DNA of 64,000 bases from Chitinophagaceae bacterium IBVUCB1 (GCA_002127285.1 NFUW01000002.1:62001-126000); one strand, 5' to 3'; numbered from the stretch's first letter, positions 50,827 through 60,386 are shown. Notes: a model not told the origin generated them from the letters alone. Numbers and translations are program-made.

Positions 50827-51537
50827 ATGGGCGGTATAAAAACGGTATTGAACTGGAGCAGTGGCAAAGATGCGGCATTGGCATACCATCTGTTGCAGCA
50901 AGGTGGGCAATATGATGTACAAACTTTACTAACGACGGTTAACAACGAACACGAGCGGATAGTAATGCACGGTGTGCGAGAAGAACTGCTGAACGCACAA
51001 GCAGCCGCCATGGGCATACCGAGCAGAAAGATATACCTGCATGCCGCGCCAGACGATAGCACCTATAAAAATGCCATGCGAGATAACTTAATAGAACTGA
51101 AAGAGCAGGGCATATCAACGGCGGCATTTGGCGATATTTTTCTGGAAGACCTGAAAGCGTATAGAGAAGAACAACTAAGGGCAGTGGGTTTTGAGGCTGT
51201 CTTTCCGCTATGGAAGCGCGACACGCGAGAGCTGATAACCGTACTGGAAGAAACGGGCATACAGGCTATGGTGATATGCGTGAATGAAAAGTTTTTGGGA
51301 AAAGAGTTTTTGGGTAGAACCGTTGACCGACAATTCCTACAAGACCTGCCAGATGGTGTGGATGCCTGCGGCGAGCATGGCGAGTTTCATACTTTTGTAT
51401 GTAACGCACCCTATTTCAGCAAGCCAATAGCCGTGCAGCAGGGAGAGATTGTATATAAAAACTACACGCCTGCTACCAACGATAAGGGTGTGTGGCATAC
51501 GGGGTTTTGGTTTATGGATTTATTTCATGCAAAATGA
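50827..51537 (+). CDS. Dph6-like ATP-pyrophosphatase
   Basis: 236 aa. PP-loop NWSSGKDAALAYHLL near the N-terminus, then the Dph6-type pattern GDIFLEDLKAYREEQLRAVG, PLWKRDTREL, and the C-terminal CGEHGEFHTFVCNAP. Eukaryotic Dph6 amidates diphthine, a modification bacteria lack, so the bacterial reaction is unknown; it is probably ATP-dependent amidation or thiolation of a small molecule or tRNA. Confidence 0.85.
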   Translation: MGGIKTVLNWSSGKDAALAYHLLQQGGQYDVQTLLTTVNNEHERIVMHGVREELLNAQAAAMGIPSRKIYLHAAPDDSTYKNAMRDNLIELKEQGISTAAFGDIFLEDLKAYREEQLRAVGFEAVFPLWKRDTRELITVLEETGIQAMVICVNEKFLGKEFLGRTVDRQFLQDLPDGVDACGEHGEFHTFVCNAPYFSKPIAVQQGEIVYKNYTPATNDKGVWHTGFWFMDLFHAK

Positions 51538-51566
51538 TAACCGACAAAGTCATTATTTATCAATAA

Positions 51567-52274
51567 ATGCAACACCTGCTTACACGGCTTTTATTAACTT
51601 TGCAGGCGTTTATAACAAACACGCATTATTTGTTCCGCATTATAACATATTCGTTGCTGTTGATGGCTGTATGTATGCAGGCTGTAAACGCCCATGCGCA
51701 GCAAGATAGTATCAATATCAGCATCGTACCGCAGGCGGATACCACTAAGCAAGCTGCTAATGTAGTGGCAGACAGCACAAAAGCAATAGCTGCCAAAGTT
51801 GATACGGTATTGAAGAAAAAGAAAGTGTTTGAACCCAAACCCAAGAAAGCAGGTATGTACTCTGCCATACTACCCGGCAGCGGACAGTTTTATAACCGCC
51901 AATACTGGAAAGTGCCTGTCATATATGCGGGTGTGGCGGCTGCAGGTTATTTCTTTTTAGATAACCAAAGCCAATACCAAAAGTTTCGCAAGGCATACTA
52001 TGCACGTATAGATAACGACCCCAATACGATAGATACCGATATATCTACCACTCGATATACAACCGACAACCTGAAACAGTTACAAGATGAGTACCGCCGC
52101 TTTCTCGATTTGACGGTGCTTTTTACCACACTGGGCTATACCATACAGGTGATAGATGCCATCGCCGCGGCACACCTCAAAAACTTCGATATATCGCGCG
52201 ATATATCTTTTCGAGTGCAGCCTGTAGTGCATCCCAACTATGTGGGCATGGGCTTAGCTGTCAATTTTAAATAG
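51567..52274 (+). CDS. DUF5683 family protein
   Basis: 235 aa. Signal-like start (FRIITYSLLLMAVCMQAVNAHA), a low-complexity linker with KKKKVFEPKPKKAG, then the DUF5683 core: MYSAILPGSGQFYNRQYWK, VPVIYAGVAAAGYFFLDNQ and a late helical LTVLFTTLGYTIQVIDAIAAAHL. Function unknown. The family is common in Bacteroidota beside ParB or signal peptidase genes; here the downstream gene is pcm, 63 bp away. Confidence 0.85.
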   Translation: MQHLLTRLLLTLQAFITNTHYLFRIITYSLLLMAVCMQAVNAHAQQDSINISIVPQADTTKQAANVVADSTKAIAAKVDTVLKKKKVFEPKPKKAGMYSAILPGSGQFYNRQYWKVPVIYAGVAAAGYFFLDNQSQYQKFRKAYYARIDNDPNTIDTDISTTRYTTDNLKQLQDEYRRFLDLTVLFTTLGYTIQVIDAIAAAHLKNFDISRDISFRVQPVVHPNYVGMGLAVNFK

Positions 52275-52337
52275 CCCTGCAAGTACTTTCCGTATTTACA
52301 AGTTTTATTTACCACAGGGCAAGCGTAACTTTACGCC

Positions 52338-53003
52338 ATGCTGCATAGCAAACCCAAAGACGATAATTATTTACATAAAGGACTGCGCAGGGATTTGGTG
52401 AGCCTGCTGAGGGAAAAGGGTATTACAGACGAGCGTGTACTGGAAGCGATTAATAATATACCCCGCCATTTTTTTTTAGACCCTGCTTTTGAACGCATAG
52501 CGTATGAAGACCGCGCGTTTCCAATTACCGCCAATCAAACCATATCGCAGCCCTATACAGTAGCTTACCAATCGCAACTGCTGGAGATAAAGAAATTTGA
52601 CAAGGTACTGGAGATTGGCACGGGCAGTGCGTATCAGGCATGTGTACTGGCAGAGATGGGCGCTATGGTGTATAGCATCGAAAGGCAAAAAGCCCTGTAC
52701 GATTTTGTAGGCGAGTTTTTCTTTATAAAAAACTATCCCAAGATAAAACGCTTTTATGGCGATGGCTTTCAGGGATTGCCCACTTACGGTCCGTTTGACA
52801 AAGTGATAGTAACCGCAGCCGCACCCTTTATACCACCCAAACTGATAGAACAACTAAAACCCAACGGCATAGCCGTAATACCTGTAGGCGACGACAACGG
52901 GCAAAAGATGATGCGAATAACCAAAGATGCAGCAGGCAATGTAAAAGAAGAAACCCTCGGCGATTTCAGCTTTGTGCCCATGCTTGAGGGGAAGAATAAG
53001 TAG
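52338..53003 (+). CDS. pcm: Protein-L-isoaspartate O-methyltransferase
   Basis: 221 aa. The Pcm core is complete: RHFFLDPAFERIAYED, ITANQTISQPYTVAYQSQLL, the SAM-binding LEIGTGSAYQACVLAEMGA, YSIERQKAL and VTAAAPFIPPKLIEQLKPNG. It repairs isoaspartyl residues in damaged proteins in the cytoplasm. Confidence 0.95.
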   Translation: MLHSKPKDDNYLHKGLRRDLVSLLREKGITDERVLEAINNIPRHFFLDPAFERIAYEDRAFPITANQTISQPYTVAYQSQLLEIKKFDKVLEIGTGSAYQACVLAEMGAMVYSIERQKALYDFVGEFFFIKNYPKIKRFYGDGFQGLPTYGPFDKVIVTAAAPFIPPKLIEQLKPNGIAVIPVGDDNGQKMMRITKDAAGNVKEETLGDFSFVPMLEGKNK

Positions 53004-53414
53004 TTACAATGGCTAACTGCTGTCTTTATTTATAATAATAACACACTCGTCTTTGCGAACGATAGTGAAGCAACCTCGCGAAATGTGGGCTTGCTTGTTG
53101 CGAGTATTTGGCTGCGCTCTTGCCTGCGTTTCCTTTCTTTCTTTTGCTTACCCAAAAGAAAGAAACAAAGAAAAGGGTACAGCCATCAGTTACCTGTGGA
53201 TGGCTGGGGCTATCTATTAAACCACACTACTACTGTACTGCCAAGCTAAGGATTACTACTTACTTGTGTTATTGCAGTTTTTTGTCTTTGCGATTTTCTT
53301 TGCGCCTTAGCGTCTTTGCGGTAAATAATATATTGTGTGGATGAGTAAAGTCTTCAAGGTATAGTATAATGATTGTTTTTATAGCGGGGTTGCTTCGTTT
53401 TTCTCAATGACGGG
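53004..53414. other. Gene-free stretch with dispersed-repeat fragments
   Basis: It holds CTTTGCGCCTTAGCGTCTTT (53299-53318), related in inverted orientation to 61849-61876, and TTGCTTCGTTTTTCTCAATG near 53387. Both patterns are common as dispersed intergenic repeats in this phylum. A TTTCTTTCTTTTGC tract with its near-complement lies around 53131-53175. No gene. Confidence 0.5.
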
Positions 53415-54344
53415 TTACATATTCTTAATCATCTTCAAATTCCTCTGCACACCCTGCCACTTTGTTCTTTTGATGGGGGAGTTTTTGAAAACTTGTTTAA
53501 ATGTTTCTTCGGTCATGGCTTCCCATTCAGCGAGTGATAAATTCAATACTTGGGGTAGGGGTGTGAAATGTGCTTCGGTGTTAGGTTTTGAAAACCTGTT
53601 CCACGGGCATACATCCTGACATACATCGCAGCCAAACATCCATCCGTCCATTTTGCCTTCAAAGCCATGCGGCATTAGCGCGTCTTTCAGCTCTATGGTA
53701 AGGTAAGAAATACATTTGCTGCCGTCTATTACGGTGGGCGATACGATGGCTTCGGTAGGGCAGGCATCAATACATTTGGTGCAAGTGCCGCAATAGTCTG
53801 TACTAAAGGGTGCATCGGCTTCCAGTTCAAGGTCAGTTATCAGTGTGGCGATGAAAAAGAAAGAGCCTGAATGCTTAGTAAGCATATTGCCATTTTTCCC
53901 TACCCAACCCAGTCCGCTGCGCACTGCCCAGCTACGTTCCAGCACGGGTGCGCTATCTACAAAGCCGCGCCCGTCCACATCGCCAATATTGGCTTTGATG
54001 AATGCAAGCAAGTGGTTTAGCTTTTCGCGTATCACATAGTGATAATCTGTACCATAAGCGTATTTGGCAATCTTCGGAGCATCGGGTTGTTGTTGCTCTT
54101 TGGGGTAATAATTGAGCAGTAATGTGATGACGGATTTGGCACCGTGTACTAATTTGCGCGGGTCGGTACGCAAATCAAAGTGATTTTCCATGTAGTGCAT
54201 CGTACCGTGAAAACCATTTTTCAACCAGCTCTCCAGTTTGCGGGCATCATCATCCAGTTGTGTGGCTGCAGCAATACCGCAAGCATCAAAGCCCAGCCTG
54301 CGGGCTTCTTCTTTTATGCGTATGGTATGTTGTGTTGCTGTCAT
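53415..54344 (-). CDS. queG: Epoxyqueuosine reductase
   Basis: 309 aa. Start RLGFDACGIAAA, cobalamin-binding region (VITLLLNYYPKEQQQ, YAYGTDYHYVIREKLN, DSAPVLERSWAVRSGLGWVG) and two 4Fe-4S motifs, CGTCTKCIDACP and CDVCQDVCPWN. It performs the last step of queuosine synthesis in tRNA. Its start touches the IMPACT-family stop. Confidence 0.95.
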   Translation of the reverse strand: MTATQHTIRIKEEARRLGFDACGIAAATQLDDDARKLESWLKNGFHGTMHYMENHFDLRTDPRKLVHGAKSVITLLLNYYPKEQQQPDAPKIAKYAYGTDYHYVIREKLNHLLAFIKANIGDVDGRGFVDSAPVLERSWAVRSGLGWVGKNGNMLTKHSGSFFFIATLITDLELEADAPFSTDYCGTCTKCIDACPTEAIVSPTVIDGSKCISYLTIELKDALMPHGFEGKMDGWMFGCDVCQDVCPWNRFSKPNTEAHFTPLPQVLNLSLAEWEAMTEETFKQVFKNSPIKRTKWQGVQRNLKMIKNM

Positions 54345-54949
54345 TATTTCTTTTTGATTTCCACACCTCTAATTTCCGAAAGCTTTGCGATATATACATC
54401 CGCATCGCAAATGGGTATGCCTGCCTGTATGGTGCAAAATAATTGCAGGCTTTGTTCATGAATCGTTGCATTGCATTGACGCAACAGGTGCAGGATTTCG
54501 CCCATTACAGGGTAGTCAAATTGTATCTCAACATGTTGCTCTATCCATTTTTCGATGGTTGCTGCTTGTTGAAGGGCATCGTGGGTAGCGGTTTTGTAGG
54601 CGTTTATCAGCCCAGGTACGCCTAAGAGCGTACCGCCAAAATAGCGCACTACTACTACCAGTACATTGGTAATGCCCGCGCTATCTATCTGCCCCAATAT
54701 AGGCTTGCCTGCACTGCCAGATGGTTCGCCATCGTCGTTGGCGCGGTATTGCAATCCATCAGTACCCAGCCTGTAAGCATAACAATGATGTACGGCTTTG
54801 GGGTGTTCTTTTTTTAAAGCCTGTATTTTTTCTTTTACATCGTTGGTATGGGCAATAGGGTAGGCGTATGCAATGAATTTACTGCCCCTGTCTTTGAACT
54901 CGGCAGTAGCCATACTTTGCAGCGTTTTGTATGTATAGTTATTAGCCAT
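54344..54949 (-). CDS. IMPACT/YigZ family protein
   Basis: 201 aa. The conserved N-terminal domain has FKDRGSKFIAYAYPI, AVHHCYAYRLG, NDDGEPSGSAGKPILGQID, VVVVRYFGGTLLGVPGLI and AYKTATHDAL; a short C-terminal DUF1949-type domain follows. The family may act on translation. It overlaps the EamA gene by 8 bp in a minus-strand run of four genes. Confidence 0.93.
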   Translation of the reverse strand: MANNYTYKTLQSMATAEFKDRGSKFIAYAYPIAHTNDVKEKIQALKKEHPKAVHHCYAYRLGTDGLQYRANDDGEPSGSAGKPILGQIDSAGITNVLVVVVRYFGGTLLGVPGLINAYKTATHDALQQAATIEKWIEQHVEIQFDYPVMGEILHLLRQCNATIHEQSLQLFCTIQAGIPICDADVYIAKLSEIRGVEIKKK

Positions 54950-55811
54950 TGCGCCAAGCTATCAGTACGATGGATAAGACTGCCAGTAACAGCCCTGCCA
55001 GCTTTTGTTTTGTCAGTTTTTCGTGAAGCAACCATACTGCAGCTAATGCACTAACCAATACAATGCCAATATTATTGAGCGCGATAGATGTAGCGCTTTG
55101 CATCGTCTTATCGTTGAGCATACGGATGAGGTAGTAGATGGAAAAATAATTGGGGATGCCTAAAAGTATGCCTGCCGCAATGTTGCGGATATGCAATTTT
55201 GATTTCCCAGCTATAACCAAAATGGTTATTAATACAATGCCAATAGATGCTGCCACTGCAAATACATGAATCGGGAAAACGGCTTGCAGCTTTACATCTT
55301 GCAGGTGATGGTGTTCTACATATTTGGTAATCGCATCGAGTGTGCCGCTAAATACAAATAGCATTGCAGGCAGGAGTAATCCGTGCTCAGTTGCTTCTTT
55401 TTTTTTACTAATGATAGACAAATAAACGGCAGGTAGTGCTATGATGATGCCGATGATATTGATAACAGATAGACGCTCATCATACAACCATATGGATGCC
55501 GCAACAGGTATGACTAATGATAATTTATTGGCAACAGATGCCGTTCCTACACCATAGGTACTGGTGCAATAGGCTATGAAGTTGAATAAGCCGATATACA
55601 TGCAGCCCATTGCCAATGCCCACGGAAACCAAGCCTGCGAGGGACTATTAATAGTTACAGGCATTTCGCCCAGAAAGAGGCAACCTGTCACTACACAAGT
55701 AATATAGTTGACTACAATGGCTTGCAGCGTATTGATGCGGTATGCAGGAAACAGTTTGAAGAGGATAAACAATACTGCATTCAGCAGGATGGTGAGCAGC
55801 AGGTATATCAT
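54942..55811 (-). CDS. EamA/DMT-family transporter
   Basis: 289 aa with ten hydrophobic spans in two EamA halves (VVNYITCVVTGCLFLGEMP; LNNIGIVLVSALAAVWLLHE). An inner-membrane small-metabolite exporter, substrate unknown. It overlaps ribD by 4 bp and the IMPACT gene by 8 bp. Confidence 0.9.
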   Translation of the reverse strand: MIYLLLTILLNAVLFILFKLFPAYRINTLQAIVVNYITCVVTGCLFLGEMPVTINSPSQAWFPWALAMGCMYIGLFNFIAYCTSTYGVGTASVANKLSLVIPVAASIWLYDERLSVINIIGIIIALPAVYLSIISKKKEATEHGLLLPAMLFVFSGTLDAITKYVEHHHLQDVKLQAVFPIHVFAVAASIGIVLITILVIAGKSKLHIRNIAAGILLGIPNYFSIYYLIRMLNDKTMQSATSIALNNIGIVLVSALAAVWLLHEKLTKQKLAGLLLAVLSIVLIAWRNG

Positions 55812-56878
55812 AGCTCCATCCCCCCTGCATACTGGTATTCGCTGTTGTTATTTACAAACAGTTGAAACTTGTCTTTTCCAAGATAAGTTTCAAATGCTGC
55901 TGTTGCTTCAGTCAATATCGGTGCTGCCAAACCATGTGCTATCGCTTTGTCGGAGGTAAACACACGTGCCTCATCCCACAAACCTTTTGCTATAAAATTG
56001 TTCAGCAATTTCGCTCCCCCTTCTATTATCACCGATTGGATATTCGCTTCGTATAGTTTGTTCATCAGGTTATCCAACATGCTTTCGTCAAAATCAAAAT
56101 GCAAATAATTCAAGTTATTACACATTTCGTCTTTCTTATCATTTACTATCCACGTATTCACCTTCCTATCAAACAGATGCAGGTTGTGCGGCAATATCAG
56201 CGAACGGTCTATAACTATGCGTAGCGGGTTTTTACCTTGCCATAGCCTCGCGGTCAGTTGCGGGTTATCTGCCAATGCGGTATTGGTGCCCACCATGATG
56301 GCATCTTCTTCGGTGCGCCATTTGTGTACTGATTGGTTACTAAACGCATTGCTTATCTGATGGCGTTTATTGCCATAAGGTGCAAAAATGCCATTAGCAG
56401 ACTGCGCCCATTTCAATATGATGTAGGGGCGTTTGTTTTCTTGTGTACAAAAGAAACGGCGGTTTAGCCAACGTCCTTGTTGCTCCAGCACATCAACCGT
56501 TGTTTGTATGTTGTTTTCAGTTAGTATTTGTATGCCCCTTCCGCCTACTTTTTCGTATGGGTCGGTATTGCATATTACTACGTGTTTTATTTTTTCCTGC
56601 ACCAGCCTGTTAGCACATGGTGGTGTTTTGCCATGATGCGCGCAGGGTTCGAGGCTTACATACATGGTGCAATCTGGTATCAGGTGTTTATCTTCAACAG
56701 CCACACTGTCTATACAATTCACCTCGGCATGTGCTTGTCCGTATTCTCGATGCCAGCCCTCGCCAATAATGTGGCCATTATGTACCAACACCGCACCCAC
56801 CATAGGGTTGGGCGATACGTTACCCTTGCCTTTTTGTGCAAGCTCTAAGCAGCGGCGCATATACACTTCGTGCATCAT
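55808..56878 (-). CDS. ribD: Bifunctional riboflavin deaminase/reductase
   Basis: 356 aa. N-terminal deaminase domain with the zinc site HAEVNCI and EPCAHHGKTPPCANRL; C-terminal RibD reductase domain (about 150-355) with YIILKWAQSANGIFA, EDAIMVGTNTALADNPQLTARL and VIIEGGAKLLNNFI. It catalyses the second and third steps of riboflavin synthesis. Divergent from prmC. Confidence 0.95.
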   Translation of the reverse strand: MMHEVYMRRCLELAQKGKGNVSPNPMVGAVLVHNGHIIGEGWHREYGQAHAEVNCIDSVAVEDKHLIPDCTMYVSLEPCAHHGKTPPCANRLVQEKIKHVVICNTDPYEKVGGRGIQILTENNIQTTVDVLEQQGRWLNRRFFCTQENKRPYIILKWAQSANGIFAPYGNKRHQISNAFSNQSVHKWRTEEDAIMVGTNTALADNPQLTARLWQGKNPLRIVIDRSLILPHNLHLFDRKVNTWIVNDKKDEMCNNLNYLHFDFDESMLDNLMNKLYEANIQSVIIEGGAKLLNNFIAKGLWDEARVFTSDKAIAHGLAAPILTEATAAFETYLGKDKFQLFVNNNSEYQYAGGMEL

Positions 56879-56931
56879 GCAGCAAATATATCAAATTAGT
56901 TGCCCTTTAGGGTTTGGGTTATCTTTGCCCG

Positions 56932-57792
56932 ATGCACACATACGGACAGGCTTATTACGATTTGAAGAACGCATTGCAACCATTGTACGACGAAGGAGAA
57001 GCAACTGCCATAGCCCATGCCATTTTGGAGCATATAACAGGGGCTGATAAGCTGGAAAGACTGACAGACAAAGATGTGCTGTTTACCGAGGTACAACAGC
57101 AACAATATGAAGACACAAAAGTACTATTGCTGAAAGCCACACCCGTGCAATACATCGTGGGCAAAACATGGTTTGCAGGCAGGGAGTTTATTGTAAATAA
57201 CAGTGTACTGATACCACGCCCCGAAACGGAAGAACTGGTAGAATGGATAATACATGACAATGCAGGCTCGTCGCCCGCTATATTAGATATAGGCACGGGT
57301 AGCGGTTGTATTGCTATATCGTTGAAACTGGGGATGCCGCTATCTGCCGTTACAGCCTGCGATGTGAGTAGCGGGGCATTGTTGGTAGCCAGAATGAACG
57401 CCAGCAATCTGGATGCGGATATAGAAGTGAAGCATATAGATTTTCTGGATGCAGAACAGGTAGCAACACTTGGCAAGTACGACATCATAGCATCGAACCC
57501 GCCATATATACCCGAAACTGACAAAGCAACCATACATGCCAATGTGCTGGAGCATGAGCCGCATGTGGCATTATTTGTGCCTACGGATGATGCGCTTCTG
57601 TTTTACCGCATTATTGCCGACTTCGGGCAATCGCACCTGAACGATGGCGGGCTGATATATTGCGAACTGGATAGAGACTATGCCCTGCAAGCCAAAGCTC
57701 TGTTTGAAGACAAAGGCTATACAGATGTAGAAGTGCGTAAAGACATGGCAGGCAATACCCGTATGCTGAAGGCGGTGTTGGGTAAAAAATAA
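56932..57792 (+). CDS. prmC: Release-factor glutamine methyltransferase
   Basis: 286 aa from the ATG at 56932 (MHTYGQAYYDLKNAL). The helical N-domain includes YIVGKTWFAGREFIVNNSVL and LIPRPETEELVEW; the SAM site is ILDIGTGSGCIAISL; the catalytic motif NPPYIP is in IIASNPPYIPETD. It methylates the GGQ Gln of RF1 and RF2. Confidence 0.95.
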   Translation: MHTYGQAYYDLKNALQPLYDEGEATAIAHAILEHITGADKLERLTDKDVLFTEVQQQQYEDTKVLLLKATPVQYIVGKTWFAGREFIVNNSVLIPRPETEELVEWIIHDNAGSSPAILDIGTGSGCIAISLKLGMPLSAVTACDVSSGALLVARMNASNLDADIEVKHIDFLDAEQVATLGKYDIIASNPPYIPETDKATIHANVLEHEPHVALFVPTDDALLFYRIIADFGQSHLNDGGLIYCELDRDYALQAKALFEDKGYTDVEVRKDMAGNTRMLKAVLGKK

Positions 57793-57820
57793 GTCCTGCC
57801 AATAAAGGCAGGACTCAGTT
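57793..57820. terminator. Convergent terminator between prmC and the PhaE-like gene
   Basis: GTCCTGCC and GGCAGGAC form a perfect 8-bp stem with a 6-nt loop, a few bases after the prmC stop. Confidence 0.7.
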
Positions 57821-57844
57821 ATTAAACACTACAACAAACTATTA

Positions 57845-59341
57845 TTAAGCTTTCTTGCTTTTGCTTTTAGCTGTTTCTTCGGTGCTATCTGCAGTAGTAG
57901 CATCCAGTGCTTTTTCAAGCTGGCGCACTTGCTTTTTCAGGTCGTAGATAGTTTTGTACATCTCGTCCATTTCGCTGCGTGTAGCAACAGGTATAGCCAC
58001 CATCATTTGCTCCATTTGCGCTTCTACGTCTTTGCGCAGCTTCATTTGCAGTGAGCTAACCTCTGCCATCAGCTTACTGTATTCTTCGCTTTCAAACAAA
58101 GAAACATATACTTTATCGCTGATGTTCAGCCACTCTTGATACAACGCCATCATGTTGTTTACTTCTTCACCTTTTTCGATTTTAGAAGCAACGTTTTCAG
58201 CCAATGCATCCATTACTTTCACGCCTTGGTTGTACACCATATATTGCATTTCTGCATTCTTGATGTTGTAAACCATCATGCGGTTAGCTATGTCGTTCCA
58301 CTCCATGATGCTCTTCGTGTATTGATTAGGAGTCATCATCTTAGTGATAGGAGACATCGCGTTGTTCAGGTTGCTGTACCAAGTGTTGTAACCATTCAGC
58401 ATACCGGCGAACATATCAGATGTGTTAGGCATCATGTTATTCATCATACCACGCATTTGCTGATAGTTGCCCATACCCATTTGGTTCATCTGGCCCATAC
58501 CTTTCTGCATCATCTCAGTCATGTTTTGCATGTACTGGCGGCTCTGCTCGGGCATGAAACCGAAGTATTTATCCATCAGGTCTTTGTACATAGCAGGGTT
58601 CATGTATTGCTTATACATGTCCATGTTGAATGTTTTTTCCTGAATAGACTTCATGAAAGGCATCCACATTTCGGCAAAGCGACTGAAGCCTTCCGTTACG
58701 TTTACCATGTTGCGGTAAGCGTCTTGTGTAGTACCGTTCTGCATATTCTTTTGCATATCAGCAAAAGTATTGTTCAGCATAGCATAATATTGGTTGAAAA
58801 CTGAAGTCCAGTTTTCGCCTGCTTTTTTCCAAGCATCCATGCTGAAAGGATTGTTGTTCTGAAACTGATTTTGGAACTGGTTCATTGCGTTGTTCCAGTT
58901 GTTCATCATGTTCATGCCGTTCATCCAGTTGTTCCAGTTAGCCGTTTGCGTGTTCCACATATTGCTGAACTGTTCCATCGGGTTGCTGGTAGTAGCTTGT
59001 TGCTGTTGCGTAGCATTTTTCATGTAGTCCATGTTCATTTCCCACATTTGCTTAGCCCATCCCATTTGCGTGTTGAACCAGTTTTGGTAAAACTCGTTCA
59101 TCTTCGCCATATTATCTTGCGCTGTTGCAGTAGCCGTATTAGCTTTTTCTGTTGTTGCAGAAAAAACAGACTTCTGACCATCGAGCCAGTTTTTGTACCA
59201 CTCGCTTCCTTTAGCCATGGTATCGTTTACCATTGCGTTGCCGTTAGCAATTTTTTTGGTGTTTTCCACCATTGTGTCAACAGCTTGTTTCTGTGCGTCC
59301 AGTACGCTCTCTACAAAGTTTTTGCTGTCTTGGTTAGCCAT
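57845..59341 (-). CDS. PhaE-like Met/Asn-rich protein (class III PHA synthase subunit or phasin-like)
   Basis: 498 aa. The N-terminal and central parts are extraordinarily rich in Met, Asn, Gln and Trp (WNNWMNGMNMMNNWNNAMNQ). The last 110 residues match the PhaE C-terminal pattern: MALYQEWLNISDKVYVSLFE, EYSKLMAEVSSLQMKLRKD, VATRSEMDEMYKTIYDLKKQ and VRQLEKAL, with a Lys-rich tail. PhaE partners PhaC in class III polyhydroxyalkanoate synthases; PhaC is not in the window. The nearby MaoC hydratase fits PHA monomer supply. A stand-alone granule protein is the alternative. Confidence 0.7.
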   Translation of the reverse strand: MANQDSKNFVESVLDAQKQAVDTMVENTKKIANGNAMVNDTMAKGSEWYKNWLDGQKSVFSATTEKANTATATAQDNMAKMNEFYQNWFNTQMGWAKQMWEMNMDYMKNATQQQQATTSNPMEQFSNMWNTQTANWNNWMNGMNMMNNWNNAMNQFQNQFQNNNPFSMDAWKKAGENWTSVFNQYYAMLNNTFADMQKNMQNGTTQDAYRNMVNVTEGFSRFAEMWMPFMKSIQEKTFNMDMYKQYMNPAMYKDLMDKYFGFMPEQSRQYMQNMTEMMQKGMGQMNQMGMGNYQQMRGMMNNMMPNTSDMFAGMLNGYNTWYSNLNNAMSPITKMMTPNQYTKSIMEWNDIANRMMVYNIKNAEMQYMVYNQGVKVMDALAENVASKIEKGEEVNNMMALYQEWLNISDKVYVSLFESEEYSKLMAEVSSLQMKLRKDVEAQMEQMMVAIPVATRSEMDEMYKTIYDLKKQVRQLEKALDATTADSTEETAKSKSKKA

Positions 59342-59672
59342 AGTTTTTTAGTTTTATAACTATTAAAAATCGTTTCTAATTTATTACTGCTCAAAAGTCC
59401 GAAACCTGTATCAGCCAACCATTATTATATGGTTATACTTATGCTAATTTTTCAGGCAGGTTGCTTTTGGCGGCGCAAAGATATGGATTTCCCATTAAAA
59501 AAAAGTAGATTTTAAAGGAAAATATCCCGAATAAGCCTATTTGGGTGTGAATATCTAACGAAAATAGCCACTCTAAAGGCTATTAGCCAAATGTTAATGT
59601 TTGAATATTTTTTTGAAAAAGGGCTGATTTTTCAAAATTCCATTATCTTGACGGCGTTATAAAACATTTATT
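59342..59672. other. Divergent control region between the PhaE-like and MaoC genes
   Basis: 331 gene-free bases. A small hairpin (TAGCC/GGCTA) lies at about 59567-59585. Promoters for the divergent genes must be here, but I could not place a clear TAnnTTTG element. Confidence 0.4.
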
Positions 59673-60086
59673 ATGCTAAAAATCGGAGACGAATTCCGCC
59701 ACAAATTCAGCTACACACAAGATGATGTAGATACTTACGCGCGCGTTAGCGGCGATGTGAATCCCCTGCACATAGATGCAGAGGCTGGTAAGGCCAGTAT
59801 GTTTGGTCGTAATATTATACACGGCTTCTTAGGTGCCAGCGTGTTTACCAAAATATTCGGTGCGCTGTGGTATGCAGATGGACATGTGTACATGAGCCAG
59901 AGCATGAAGTGGATGAAGCCCATGTTTGTAGATACGGAATACGAAGCGGTGATAACGGTGAAAGAAATAGTAGCCGACAAAAACCGCATACTGTATGACT
60001 GCGCTGTATATGAAACCAGCACGGGCGATAAAACAATAACAGGCGAAGCGCTGCTGCTGAATAAGAAGCAATATGTGTGGAGCTAA
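59673..60086 (+). CDS. MaoC/PhaJ-type (R)-specific enoyl-CoA hydratase
   Basis: 137 aa, a single hotdog domain. It has the hydratase motif YARVSGDVNPLHIDAEAG with the catalytic Asp and His, then FGRNIIHGFLGASVFTKIFG. It makes (R)-3-hydroxyacyl-CoA from enoyl-CoA, the PHA precursor, in agreement with the divergent PhaE-like gene. Confidence 0.88.
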   Translation: MLKIGDEFRHKFSYTQDDVDTYARVSGDVNPLHIDAEAGKASMFGRNIIHGFLGASVFTKIFGALWYADGHVYMSQSMKWMKPMFVDTEYEAVITVKEIVADKNRILYDCAVYETSTGDKTITGEALLLNKKQYVWS

Positions 60087-60115
60087 GTAGTAAGTAATAA
60101 GTAGTTAGTAGAAAG

Positions 60116-60141
60116 AAAGCACCTCGGTTGGGGTGCTTTTT
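60116..60141 (+). terminator. Terminator of the MaoC gene
   Basis: AAAGCACC with GGTGCTTT, followed by TT and mixed T-rich sequence. Confidence 0.75.
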
Positions 60142-60218
60142 GTTATAATAATATAAAGCAACTTAGTATGTTAAGAATAATAATTTCATTGTTTTTTGTT
60201 GCGTGTTCAGTAGGAACA

Positions 60219-60334
60219 AAAGCTTTGTAGCAAAAGACAAGATAATAATATCGTACCATAGCGGACGAACGATATTATACAAATACAGCCCCTATAGGGC
60301 TGATGTTTATTCATATATTTATCTACAAAGCTTT
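60219..60334. repeat. Nested-palindrome REP- or MITE-like element
   Basis: The outer arms AAAGCTTTGTAG and CTACAAAGCTTT are perfect 12-bp inverted repeats, 116 bp from end to end. Inside are ATAATATCGT/ACGATATTAT and the palindrome GCCCCTATAGGGC, and just outside is GCCCCTACAGGGC. It looks like a mobile miniature or REP-type element. Confidence 0.55.
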
Positions 60335-60361
60335 AGCCCCTACAGGGCATCACTCAAATAA

Positions 60362-60386
60362 CAACGCCCCGCATTACGGGGCGTTG
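60362..60386 (-). terminator. Terminator of fumC
   Basis: A perfect 10-bp stem CAACGCCCCG/CGGGGCGTTG with a 5-nt loop, 25 bp past the fumC stop. Confidence 0.75.

Noticed and set aside
58136-58804. 222-codon plus-strand frame rich in His and Val
   Set aside because: Shadow of the Met/Asn-rich PhaE-like gene: CAT codons are the complement of ATG.
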